DNA of 64,000 nt from Lunularia cruciata (lineage: Eukaryota > Streptophyta > Marchantiopsida > Lunulariales > Lunulariaceae), in contig OX419761.1 of NCBI GenBank assembly GCA_948567375.1, forward strand, positions 9,178,501 through 9,242,500, in the 5' to 3' direction. Shown here piece by piece: positions 42,421 through 53,600 of the stretch; positions within the stretch are counted from its first letter, which is position 1; each line of letters begins with the position of its first letter. Made by a program: the position numbers and the translations under genes. A model generated the notes under the pieces. That model had not been told where the DNA came from and ran no database searches. It saw nothing but the letters and a program-made list of their open reading frames with translations.

Positions 42421-42860
42421 CATAGTGAACCTAGTGTGTTATGCATGGGTTTGCACAATATGTGTGGTTGCATGGGGTGCATGGGCATTTGCAAATGTAA
42501 ACCAGTGTGATTGTGCATTGCAAAGGTGGTGCCCAAGTATTTGGGAAGAGAGGTGAGTATTTTGGGTTGTGTGGTTGCTTGGGTGTGCATTTGAAGGTTA
42601 TGCATGATTTGGGAAGAGAAGGTGAATATTTTGGGTGGTACAGTTGCCCAAGTGTGCATTTGAAGGTTGTGCATGAATATTTCAGGAGGAGAAGGTGAGT
42701 ATTTTTGGTGGTGTATTTGTAAAGGTTGTGCATGAGTATTGTGGGAGGAGAAGGTGAGTATTTTGTGCAAAGTTGTATGTTTGTGTGGGCATTTATGAAG
42801 GTAAACTAGTGTGGTTGTGCGAGGTGTACAATGTGCATGTGCATTTGTAAAAGTAAGCAA
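42421..42860. repeat. GT-rich irregular repeat array
   Basis: Words GTGTGCATTTGAAGGTTGTGCATGA and GGAGAAGGTGAGTATTTTG recur with variable spacing (about 50-75 bp) between 42540 and 42770. A long minus-strand open frame here is rich in His, Pro and Thr because of the repeat and is not a protein gene. Confidence 0.65.
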
Positions 42861-43281
42861 GGAGTGAGGAAAGTTGGGAATCTATGAATTCTAGCGCAAC
42901 ACAAATCAGATGTCTAGAGGAAGAGCTTAGATGAATGGTAGGATTAAAGACAAATAGATGTCATTATTGGTTGAAGGGTCACAAAGAGTTTAGGGGAAAT
43001 CTTGTACACCAATAGAAAAGAGGAATAGCTAGGTGAGATGAAGGACATAAAGCAATTTGCAGCACCCACTGGGAGAGAGTGCAAGAAATCAGGAGAGGAG
43101 AAATCAAGAAAGCTTTGTGACAAAAAGCATTCACCACAAGTGTGAATTGGGAAATAAAGGAGAGGAGAATTGAGAGAGTGTAGGTGTGAGAACTGGAGAG
43201 AGCATAGGTGCAAATAGGAAAGAGAGAAGAGTTTAGTCAAGAGTGCAAGTGAAAGAATTGAGAAAGAGAGGAGAAGAAAAA

Positions 43282-43650
43282 GTTTTAGGACACATTCAAC
43301 ACTTGTAGCAGGACACATTAAACTCAAGACACATTTGCAGCGGCAGAGAGGCATGTGAAAATCAAAAAAGAGAGGAGAATTGGGGAAAAGAGAGGACAAG
43401 AGAGAATTTTGGGATAGAGCATTCTCTTGTGGGACACATTAAACTTGGGACACATTTGCAACTGGAGAGAGGCTTATGTGAATCAAGAAAGAGAGGAGAA
43501 TTGAGGGAAGGGAGTACAAGAGAGAATTTTGGGATAGAGCATTCTCCTATGGGACACATTAAACCCAAGACACATTTGCAGCTGGAGAGAGGAGAATTGG
43601 GGAGAAGAGAGGACATGAGAGAATTTTGGGATAGAGCATTCATAGGAGAG
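43282..43650. repeat. Purine-rich tandem repeat of about 119 bp, three copies
   Basis: The words GGGACACATTAAAC, ACACATTTGCA and AGAGAATTTTGGGATAGAGCA repeat at about 43311, 43432 and 43551 with a period near 119 bp; the last unit is shortened. The + strand is almost all purine. Frames across it are repeat artefacts. Confidence 0.8.
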
Positions 43651-44389
43651 AGTGTAGGTGCAAATTTTGAAAGTGAAGAGGAGAGTGAGAGAGTGCATGT
43701 GCAAGAGAGTGAGAGAGATTAGAGGGAAAAAGAGGAGAGAAGACTACCAATTTCAAGAGTTTTGAGGAGCAATTTTGAGTTTTACACAAAGCAAGAGCAA
43801 GAGAGACAAAGCAAGATGGACTGAAACTGAAACAAAGAGTAGATAGGCAAGATGGCAATTGAGGAGTACTAGAGAGACATTGAGATAGAACAGATTGAGG
43901 AGACCTCTAAAGGACCCTAGTTGATCAGGTTTCATATGATTGTTGATTATATGCCATACATGCAGTGGTGTTGGTTGGATAAAATCAAATCCGTGAAGCT
44001 ACATAGTCCTTTTGAGAAATAGATTGGATGCATTGGGATTGAAAATTACCCTCTCCATCAAATGTCCCAAGCCTCATGTAAGTTGATAATATATTTATGT
44101 TTGTTGCAAACATATTTGTCAAATTCCAAGTCTAATTGAAATTATCAAAATCTCAAGAAGGTTGTGTAGTTGCAAACCCTAACCACGGTGGCTGTTTTAG
44201 TTTGTGTGGCCATTGTGCCTAGTCACAACAGTCAGGCTTTTCTTACATGCCTTTATGGGTTTTGTGTGATTATTTGATAGCATGTGTGCAGGTAGAATTG
44301 TGCATAGAGTTTGTGCGCACTTGGGAGAAGGATAGAGTTTAGGAGATATGGTATATGAGAGAGTTTCAATTACTACGGAACTATTGGAG
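43651..44389. other. Unassigned stretch
   Basis: A purine-rich run continues to about 43900, followed by ordinary AT-rich sequence. I see no gene. Confidence 0.35.
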
Positions 44390-45990
44390 AAGACCAGGAG
44401 AGAAGTACATGAGGTGAGTGCTTAGCTAGATACTCTTAGGGTAGCATATGAGGATGCTTGCCAAGAGGCTAAAGAGTGGTCAGAGGGAGATATGTTACAT
44501 TATCTTTGGGGATTTCTCCCAAAAGGAGGTAAAGATTAAGAGAGATTATGGTGTTGACCCCTATGGTGTGGTAGGGGCTCAAAGAGATGCTAGTTAGTTG
44601 ATATGGGGATTCAAACCCAGAGCAAGGCTTTGTTTACACATATGGGGATGCTCAAAATTAAGATTAAGAGAAAAGGAGGTAAAGATTAAGAGAGATTATG
44701 GTGTTGACCCCTATGGTGTGGTAGGGGCTCAAAGAGATGCTAGTTTAGTTGATATGGGGATTCAAACCCAGAGAAAGGCTTTTTTTACACATATTCAAAC
44801 CCATAGCTCATTTAGAGATCCTACCATACATCCTGACACTACCACCACACACACCACTCCTACACCACCACATATTACAGGTTCGTCATCCAGAGTGCAT
44901 CATACTAGAGAGATTACTACTCCATCACATGGTAGAGCATCTTTTTGCAAGCTATTTGATCCAGCCAAACTTGGTTGACTCTTGTAGGTGGCCTAAGAGA
45001 GAAGCCTTATTTGCATTTGGGAGAGGATATTGTATCATGTAGACCGCACACCGGGGATGATATTGTATTCCCTCCAAGTTTTTGGGGTACTTACCACAAG
45101 TGCTTGTGGCTTCAAGAGAAAAATGCATCTTTGAGTGATGAGGTATAGAGACTCACTTGTTTGAGAAAGAAGAGTTTATCTAGATCATTCATTTCTTTTA
45201 TCATTTTACATTAAAATTTGAGGAGGAAGATTCTAGTGTTAGATTTAAGTTGTAAAGAAATTGTGAGAAATCCTAGAAGACCTCATTTTTTGGAGTGGTG
45301 TTTTGAGACCATGAGGAGAGGATGGTGCTAATTTACCACAAGTAGTACTTTATGGTATATTCCACAACCTAGCATTAGAAATTTATGGAGTATTATATCT
45401 CTCACTTTGAGGTAATCATATGGACTAGTGGTCCAAAGCGCAATTTGGAGACCCTATTGCATTCTATGTGGGAGCTTCGTCACCTACCAGAAAGAGGTCA
45501 CACCAGTTCACATTTGATGGCATGCCTCACCAAGATGGATAGATACTTTGATGACTTTAGAGGTTTTATGGTTAGACCATATAGTACTTTCACCTCATCA
45601 GGTTTATCCAAGATATATTATTTGTGGACAGAGTGGCTCTTTCTTATTGCAGGAACCATCCTCATGGAGCTATACATCATCCATCTATTTCATCAATAGA
45701 TACCCTTAGTACTTCATACACTTCATTATTTTAACTCCTTGTCTTGCTTTTAGATAGATTTAGGGCTTCCATGGCTCCAACCATTAGATTCCTAGAGGAG
45801 GAGTGTACAAGTGGTAGATTGAGGGATTACAGTTCTGACGCTTATGAGCTTTTAGGGAGAGCATTTAGTGAGCTTCAATGCATGCTTGGGAGAAGAGATA
45901 GATGTGGTGCTATAGTAATTTTTTTATTAGACCTATTTTATATTGAAGGTTACATGATGCACTCAAAAGATATGCACACTAGATTTTAGG
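44390..45990 (+). pseudogene. Decayed reading frames of unrecognised family with a 150-bp tandem duplication
   Basis: Several + strand frames have coding-like composition: 44598-44978 (with GVVGAQRDASLVDMGIQTQ and a Thr/His/Pro-rich run), 45385-45699 (HFEVIIWTSGPKRNLETLLH, LMACLTKMDRYFDDFRGFM) and 45744-45989 (SMAPTIRFLEEECTSGRL). They are separated by stops. 44521-44670 is duplicated at 44671-44800 (period exactly 150 bp). I do not recognise the family. It may be an old gag-like or mobile-domain protein, but nothing proves it. Confidence 0.35.
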
Positions 45991-46899
45991 CATTGCCTTT
46001 ATTGCCTTGATATTTTGTACACCATATCCACTTGCACATATTTTATATATTGGGCACACATACTTGCAATATTGATGGACATTATTTATGTTAACTTGTT
46101 CAAAGCTTTGTATTGTTCTAATCAACTTGACAACGGAGAGTGTAAATGATATTCACATGTAGATATTTGGTTCAACCCATGCAAACTACCACAAAGCTTG
46201 TATGGTTTGCACAGGTTGAACCAAAAAAAGTGTTCAGCTCCATGCAAACCAAGGTTTTGGATATAGATAGTGGTGCTCCCACAATGACAAGATTTAAACA
46301 TTTGTCAAACTTGAGTGTGAGAGTGTTGTGTGCTTTGGTAGCTTTGAAGTTCTTATATTTAGTCTCTTCTTATTAGTTCTACTATCATAATGTCTTATGG
46401 GTGAATTTTAGAGAGAATTCTACAACTATCATAATCTGTTATGGGCAAATTATATAGCTAGATGATTCATGGAAACATTGAACTATTCATTGCCAAACAA
46501 GGAATAAACATGCATTATATTGGATACCCACAACAACTTGGTAAAACTTATATATAACATAAGTTTACTATGGGAATACTGGAGCTCTAAACTCTCACAT
46601 TCTTGCCTCTTTAGTCACTCTCATTCCAACGACCACACAGAACTGCATCCGGATTATATTTGGGTACAAGGAACTTGGGGTCCATATTGTAATTGGTACT
46701 AGAGCCACCATAATTATTTGAATCTATATTGGATAACATGGTAATAATGCATTTAATCTCCTCTGGAGATTTCTTGCATGAGCTAGTTCAAATTTCATGG
46801 CATAAAAGTGTTTTGATTTGGCCTCACTCTTCTTGATTTGGACTTATTTGCTTTAGACCTAATTTTCTAAGCCTTTAAGATCTTCTCTTACTCTCCTTC
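45991..46899. other. Unassigned AT-rich stretch
   Basis: Short frames only. GGTTCAACC- and TGCAAACCA-type words recur around 46170-46250. I see no gene. Confidence 0.35.
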
Positions 46900-48186
46900 T
46901 CTCTTGTGTTTCTCAAGATCTGCTACTTGTAAAGCTTCAATCTGTGCTATTTTACATCTCTCCCTAGATTCTATGGATTCAATTCTTAGTCCGGTGAGAG
47001 ATGCTAGATCTTGCAACAATGAAGCCAGACCAGGTGTGAGTGCAAGGGCCATCTTGGAAGCTTTGAAGTTCCTTCTCGTCTTTCAAGAATCAACTTCCCT
47101 CTCATTGGATGTTTCTTAAGCATTATCCCGCTCCTCTTTCTCCTTGGAAGCATCTCTAGTTGGCTCCTCCCTATGAAATTCTTGACTCTCTCCCTCTCTT
47201 TGATTCTACTCTTCTCTTGGTGCTCCACTCCCTCTTGAGTGATTCCCAATTTCTCATGAAGTATGGGAGTGTTGCTCATCTTTCTCTCTATTCAAACAAG
47301 AATTGTCATCCTGATCTAAAACCCTATCATCCATAACTCCCAATGACACACATTCACAATTTCCATATGTACACATGCAATCCAAGGACCTTTAGGTGCT
47401 CTAGATGCTAATAGGAATTGATTCTTCAAGATGATTTTCTCCCATTTTGTCATCTAACTCCTCTAGTGGTGTGACAATAGGGCATGTTCCATCCATGAAC
47501 TGCACTTCTTCCTCCAAACCACCAATACTAACCAATGCACAAGGAGATATATTGGCTTTGCTCCCCAAAATTAAATCCATTATTTCAAAAAATGGACTAA
47601 GATGATTGAGTTTATCCTCAATTGTCATCCTTTATCCTTGCTTCAAGTCCTTGTTTGTGAGACACTCCTTAGTGCAATAGATTTTCCATTCCCAAGTATC
47701 TTTGTATGATTTCACATATCTTGCCCATGTTTTGTAAAGCCTATCACTGTTCATGGAGGATGGAAATCCTCACCTGGACCAAACTAAGTAAGTGGCCATG
47801 TAGCTAAGTGTTGTGCTTCTTTGGACAAGTTTTTTACTATTTCCTCCATAGATCTGACTAAAGTGCTCAATATCCTCTAAATAATCAAGTGTTTGCAAGT
47901 AGTGATGATACGCCATCCTAAATCGGACATCTTCACCCTTCATTGTTTTGCCCAAATTGCTACTCAATGGATGGACAGTAACCCATGACCCTCCCTTTCC
48001 ATGTGCTTGTCCAAACAAACCCTTTGATCCTTTGCTTGTTGCATTGGGAAGTAGGACAAAAGCAACCATCTTCTCAAGTAATTCTTGGAATGGAGCAAGC
48101 ACAGGAGGGATGGGAGCAAATTCAGATTGCAAAGTAGAGTGACTAGGAGATTCATCCATGTTTCCAAAGAATAAGAAGTAAATCAA
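46900..48186 (-). pseudogene. Decayed minus-strand frame of unrecognised family
   Basis: From 48152 (MDESPSHSTLQSEFAPIPPV) a single frame runs down to about 47401 with only a few stops (near 47768 and 47630). It passes through KMVAFVLLPNATSKGSKGLF, FRMAYHHYLQTLDYLEDIEH, a Trp/Lys-rich segment and an acidic segment (FMDGTCPIVTPLEELDDKM). It then shifts frame into a Lys/Arg-rich part (47004-47279). The persistence of one frame over 750 bp suggests a former gene or element protein of more than 350 residues. No known motif is seen. Confidence 0.4.
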
Positions 48187-48235
48187 GATTTTGATTTCAA
48201 TTTGCCTGCATGCACTCTATTACTATATTATGTTG

Positions 48236-48341
48236 GGATGGTCGGGCAACAAATTGCATGCTTACTCACCAATTCTAACACCTTTGGATGGTTGGGCAAC
48301 AAGTGGCATGTTTACTCACCAATTCCAGCACCTTCAAATAA
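48236..48341. repeat. Direct repeat of about 50 bp, two copies
   Basis: GGATGGT-GGGCAACAA and ACTCACCAATTC words repeat at 48236 and 48286 (period 50 bp). Confidence 0.8.
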
Positions 48342-50420
48342 AATAATAAAATATTTTAATGGTGTACCATTAGGAAGTATTCTAACATGTTTGACATGTC
48401 AATCCACTGGAGGGGCATGATGAGATGCGAGCCCAAGGAGAGGAGACTATCCTTTCAAAATGGTGGAAGGATGCGGGAGGATTTTCAAGCAGGATCTAAC
48501 ATGTGGTTTTCTGTCACATTCTCTCATAATCCCTCTCTCACTTACATTTGGCTTAATTTGGGTGGTTAGAACTAACTCCAAAGTGCATCTGAAATTAAGT
48601 TCTGCATCTTCATAATAAATTAGCTGTAAAATGTAAAACTGAAACCCCTTGTGTTGACCTACTTTTTGGTACCCATACAAATCTATATGAGACCATTCAT
48701 CATTGGTACCACCAACTTTTACGAACATTTGTATAATATTTTATGGAGTTCAGTGCTCTACCCATATAATTTTGAAATTTTGGAATTTGAAACCTTTTTT
48801 TGTTACTGATTGCCACTTCCTGTAATTGACTGCTTGAGTATACTCCAATACTAGTCTATTTGTCTGGCACAACCCTCCAGTTCAGTAGGTTTCTTTCTCT
48901 TTGTTCAGGTGTTTGTTATTAGCATGTTTTTCCTTTTGGTACCTTTGGGTCTTGCTTCTTTAGGTTTTTCTGCTACTTGGGATTGTCGTGCCTTGCATTT
49001 TTTTTTCCTTACGCACTTGTTTGTGTTTTGTACTCCGTTCCCCTTTCCTTCCCTTGCTTGCTTCTTTAGGTCTTTCTTGGTCAATGTTGTGTCTCGTGTT
49101 CTTATTTCTTTTCGTATTTGTTTGTGTTTTGTACTCCATTCCCCTTTCCTTCCACTTCCCTTTTCTTCGGGGTTCTTTTTCTTTGTTTATTATTATCATT
49201 TCAGTGCTACTAGTTGGGTGCAAGTAGTGATGATGGCATTATTCTGATATTAGTTGCATGTACATGATATAATGATGCATATGCTAACATCGAATTCAGA
49301 ATTTAGAGAACATGAGAAAAGAAATTATCTAGTCGATAGTATTGTCTAACATATTATTCCATTGTTGCTTATATAACCTCTCATTAAATAATTAATCGAT
49401 GAATTCATAGATGATTACTTATGTTCACTCTACTTCCGTGCTTCCATCTAGACCCCGTTTTCAGTTAATAGTAAAAATGAACCTACGGATTCAAAACAGG
49501 AGACAAGGATATAACCTTATCCAAATTAACACTTGGGACTCTACACTATCGAAAGGATTAAACTTATGATTTGGCCCTCGTCTGACAGACGTGGCGCTTA
49601 ACTTTTAGAGCATCCGTGAAGTGGCTTGTATCGGCTTTCAGCCAACGCGGTAGTCCGGGCATGTTTCCTGGAGAGACTGTGAATTGAGTCGGAGGCTTTA
49701 GTCGGTTTACTGTGAATTTTATATTCTAAATGCTGACATAAATGAGGATAGATTGAGTGAAGTTTCACGAGATTCTAATCGATTGATTCAAATTGAGTCT
49801 ACATAGATCTAAAATTCTATCTCACCATGATAAAATTATCCAACTGTAGTGTCAGAAGAACCAAAGCTGTACAAGAAACACAATCAATAACATTTCCACA
49901 AGAATAATTCCTAGGCATGGATGCGGGTTGGACAACCGGTGCCATCTAGGATCGAGGGGCCAGATCAAGCATATCTTCTCTTTTTTTTAGCGGGTAGCGG
50001 GAACTAGATATGGCTGACGTTTTGGACAATTTTTGGGTAGGCTTGAGTTCTCCCCGTTTGGACGGCTACCATGAGCTTCCAGGTCACTATCCTGATCATG
50101 TTGCTCTACGAATAAGGATAATCCTGGACAAACATTTCTTCTAGCATAAATTCATGATGTTGGTGATTTTACACCATTCATCTTTATTTCGTCACCGTGA
50201 TGTTATGATCTAAAAAACTGATGCGATGCAATGAAAAAAGATATTGACCATCTAAGGCATAAGGGAAGAGCAAAATGTAAGTTTTTTCCCTAAGAGGTAA
50301 AATGCAACGGGCTTAGGAAAAATGAAGGATGGGAAGACCCCATCAAGCCGTACAAGGGAGAGACAAAAAAGATAACATGGGGTAAGCCCCAATAGAATCT
50401 GTATGAGAAATTTGCCTTAT
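48342..50420. other. Non-coding stretch with pyrimidine-rich direct repeat
   Basis: The segment around 49021-49060 (TTGTGTTTTGTACTCC followed by CCCCTTTCCTTCC) is repeated at 49122-49160, a period of 101 bp, inside a T-rich run. Sequence 49400-50060 has no open frame. I see no gene. Confidence 0.45.
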
Positions 50421-50594
50421 CGCATCTAAGATATCCGAGCTATGCAAGTCGTACAGTCTACACACAACTGGAGCATACCGCACCTAAGATATCCGAGCTA
50501 TGCAAGTCGTACAGTCTACACATAACTGGAGCATACCGCACCTAAGATATCCGAGCTATGCAAGTCGTACAATCTACCCACAACTGGAGCATAC
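50421..50594. repeat. Tandem repeat of 58 bp, three copies
   Basis: Units beginning CGCAYCTAAGATATCCGAGC start at 50421, 50479 and 50537 and differ at only a few positions, so the array is young. Confidence 0.92.
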
Positions 50595-51469
50595 AAAGAA
50601 ACATCACCTAATGTCCCTAAGATGATAATGTACTTCCATCTAAAAGGTTATATCTTAGATCGACAAAAAATGAGGAAAAATGATGATGAACACGTTTGAA
50701 AATTTTGAAACGTAAATTTGAAAATTTTAGATCTTTGCTTGCTGAGGCCCATTCTTCAATTGTGGGCGATCAATGACATGAATCATCGTGTTTGGTAAAC
50801 TCAAATGACATGGATGCGAATGATCATCATTAGTATATTGTCGTATAAATAAGTCATGGGTATGATCAATTGTGTCCACCTTAAGAAAATCACTCTAATC
50901 AAATAAGTATGAATATCTGTCATTATATGTCTGATAGTGATCATGGTGCTCTGGTATGATATAGCCAACAGGTATAAGTGGGAGGAAAACCTGTTCAGAC
51001 ACAACGTGAAACACATGGATGCTGATATTATTCCTCGCCTCACCATTGAGCAAGTACCGAGAATTTCCAGTAGGAGCTTGGATTCGGGAATTCACAAACT
51101 TGCTACACGGCTCGCGGATCACGGATACGTTTGTCAGAATATACTGGTTTATGGAAATCTGCATGAATCTGTAAAGAGTTGGGTATAAATAACTACTGAA
51201 GCATGAAACATCGTACAGCAATAACAAAAGCTATAACTTTTCCCATCATATATTTCATCAAATTTTTAGGAGATCCCCTACAAAGATATATGGAATCACT
51301 AAGGAATTCCATTGACGTACTGTGTATTAATGATGTATTGAGGGAGTTCAACAGGATGTTGCGTGGCGATAAAGATATGATCTTTCATCACACGCATCTG
51401 CTTCGACCAATACCAGCCAAAATTTTGACTGATAGCAGAAATGGATGATTGTTGCTTTCATGCTGCCAG
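50595..51469. other. Unassigned stretch with short open frames
   Basis: Frames at 50937-51188 and 51203-51448 (+) are adjacent and have balanced composition, but no motif is recognised. A spliced gene cannot be excluded and cannot be shown. Confidence 0.3.
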
Positions 51470-51727
51470 CTACGACAGTTCCACTTGAGCATCGCTAGGA
51501 TGAACACTGCATTGAGTGCATTGAGGTTCGTAAGAGTAGCAGTTGAGCTCCACGATTGACCACACGTACTCCACAGCCTTTTGATTATACCAACACGATT
51601 CAGATTTCTTGCCGTAGGAGATTACTTTTGAATGGACGTAAAATCCGTAGCTTGCCTGTTGCGACAAGGAGCTTGATTCGACAGGAAACAACACACGAGC
51701 AAGAGTAATGTGGAGTTAGTTTTCAGC
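51470..51727 (-). pseudogene. Possible small secreted Cys-containing protein, frame-shifted
   Basis: On the minus strand an ATG near 51725 opens MLKTNSTLLLLVCCFLS, which looks like a signal peptide, but that frame stops after about 35 codons. The overlapping frame (to 51470) continues with SCWYNQKAVEYVWSIVELNCYSYEPQCTQC-type sequence, in which the Cys spacing suggests disulfides. One frame change would join them. This is suggestive only; the parts may be unrelated by chance. Confidence 0.25.
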
Positions 51728-53208
51728 ATCTGATGAGTCCGAATTGAATAGGTCTCATGCATTTGACATGGAGATTCCATACAGCAGCTGTGCTCGGGTT
51801 AACCTTCTACAATTCTCGAGGTGTAAACCTCAGGAAATTGAATTCATGACTTTTCTCCTTTTACAATATCAGTGCTGAATACAGATATAGAAGGTTCTAG
51901 TGCCAGAACTTCCCAGTTTGTATTTGGCGAGCGTAACTTCAACGCAACTTTTTAAAGATCACTTGATCAACCAAGAACTCCGCCTGTACAGAATCGATTT
52001 GTCTGTCAATTCTACGTACTGTAGTCTTGCGAGACGTCGACCTTCAAGTGAGAAACTCAGAATGTGGTGTGTGTCGGGAAAGACCCGACAAGCTGGATGA
52101 TATGACCAAATACATAGTTGAAGTAACGTACAGGTATGCAAGCCACGCAATGCCGCTCCCAAGAGTTTCAGGCTTATATAACGACAGCTGAGAAACCAGT
52201 TCTTCAATAGACAATCATAGGTTTCTCCTCTGCTCTTCGTTCGCTGTTCTTCAGATATGGAGATACTTTCAGAAATGTACACACGTAAGTGGGCTTGTGA
52301 TGCAGACAACTTCATAGACTCTTACCTCGCTATAGACAGCGTATATAAGTTAAGGAATTTTATACGTGCGAGGAGGTCAATAATAACTGAGAACTGCCTG
52401 GTATCTCAATTATTGGGAAATCTCAGTTGGTGGTACAGCTTCGCGTAGGTGCCGGCTCTAGCTCTTTGCCAGATTTCAGTGGGTGAAAGATGTAAAAGCT
52501 TAGCGGAGCTTCAATGTAGATGGTGGAGCTACGATTCCGTTCATTCTATTCGAGTGCTATGTTCGTATGTTCTTCGAGTTGAGGAATTTAAGGTGGCAAC
52601 CAGCTCATTCTTTCCAACCTGCAAGTCAAGCAACTGCGCATCTTCTGAGACTCGAACGGCTAGAGAGGAAAGATTGCTCTTGGAACAGGAGGCTTCTAGA
52701 ACAGATCAGTGGAGGAGCGGCCTGTAACCCAGAGGATTAGTTCAAAGGGAATAGTGGGGGCGGTGCTGCCCGCCCCAGCCCACTGAGTTGAAGTTACGGC
52801 TAAATTTTGGGCCCAACCAAAGCAATTGACAAAACCACATGTGTCTAATTTTATTAACCGAATTTGAGGACTTCTCAAGTAAGAATGTGAAAAATAAGCA
52901 CTGAAGTTACTTGCAGGGCACACTCAGATGACTTCATGCAGTCATCTAACCCTACTGCGCAGTGCTGCAAAGACGACAATCTGCTGTAGATCTATGCAAA
53001 CGTTGCCACGAAAATACGTAATAGTACCGTTCGTTCCGTCGCAATAAGTTCTTTTTCTGCTTAAACTAGTCGGCTTGCTTGGACGATTGGGTCCAAACTT
53101 CCCGACTACGAGGGCGACCTGTTCAACATCATGGGGAGGGAAAACCTTCGAAAAATTGCGAATCAGAAAACCAATGAGATCTTGGGAGGTCCTATTGTAG
53201 TAAAAATG
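51728..53208. other. Unassigned stretch with short frames on both strands
   Basis: Frames of 63-118 codons occur on both strands (for example 51959-52315 minus, 52449-52727 plus, 52942-53250 minus). None has a motif I recognise and no splice structure could be built with confidence. Confidence 0.3.
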
Positions 53209-53600
53209 TCCTTGAACCGATGTAGAGTTACCTCTAATGATCCATGACACTCCAAATTCGCTGAGCTTTCAGTCCCATGCACATTATGGATCTTCGTTTA
53301 CCGGTTAGAGCGAGAAGAACACTACCACCAACTTGTAAACAAGTAGAGTTGGAGTATAAGGATGGTATAAGGATATACGGATAGGTATAAGGATGTAGAT
53401 CCTTGAACTGATGTAGAGTTACCTCTAATGATCCATGACACTCCAAATTCGCTGAGTTTTCAGTCCCATGCACATTATGGATCTTCGTTTAGCGGTTAGA
53501 GCGGGAAGAACACTACCACCAACTTGTAAACAAGTAGAGTTGGAGTATAAGGATGGTATAAGGATATACGGATAGGTATAAGGATACGGTATAAGGATGT
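53209..53600. repeat. Direct tandem duplication of 191 bp
   Basis: TCCTTGAAC-GATGTAGAGTT starts at 53209 and again at 53400. The two copies are nearly identical and each ends in a small GGTATAAGGA microsatellite, which is longer in the second copy. Confidence 0.92.

Noticed and set aside
42291-42860. Open minus-strand frame of 189 codons rich in His, Pro and Thr
   Set aside because: It is produced by the GT-rich repeat on the + strand; residues repeat with the DNA period and no start context or motif supports a gene.
43362-43858. Overlapping Ser/Phe/Leu-rich minus-strand frames
   Set aside because: They mirror the purine-rich 119-bp repeat and continue through it in several frames, so composition alone keeps them open.
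44600-44760. GATTCAAACC words as tRNA T-loops
   Set aside because: No cloverleaf could be folded around them; they are part of the 150-bp duplication.
48909-49247. Phe/Leu-rich + strand frame resembling a membrane protein
   Set aside because: It arises from a T-rich stretch containing a 101-bp direct repeat; hydrophobicity follows from poly-T codons.
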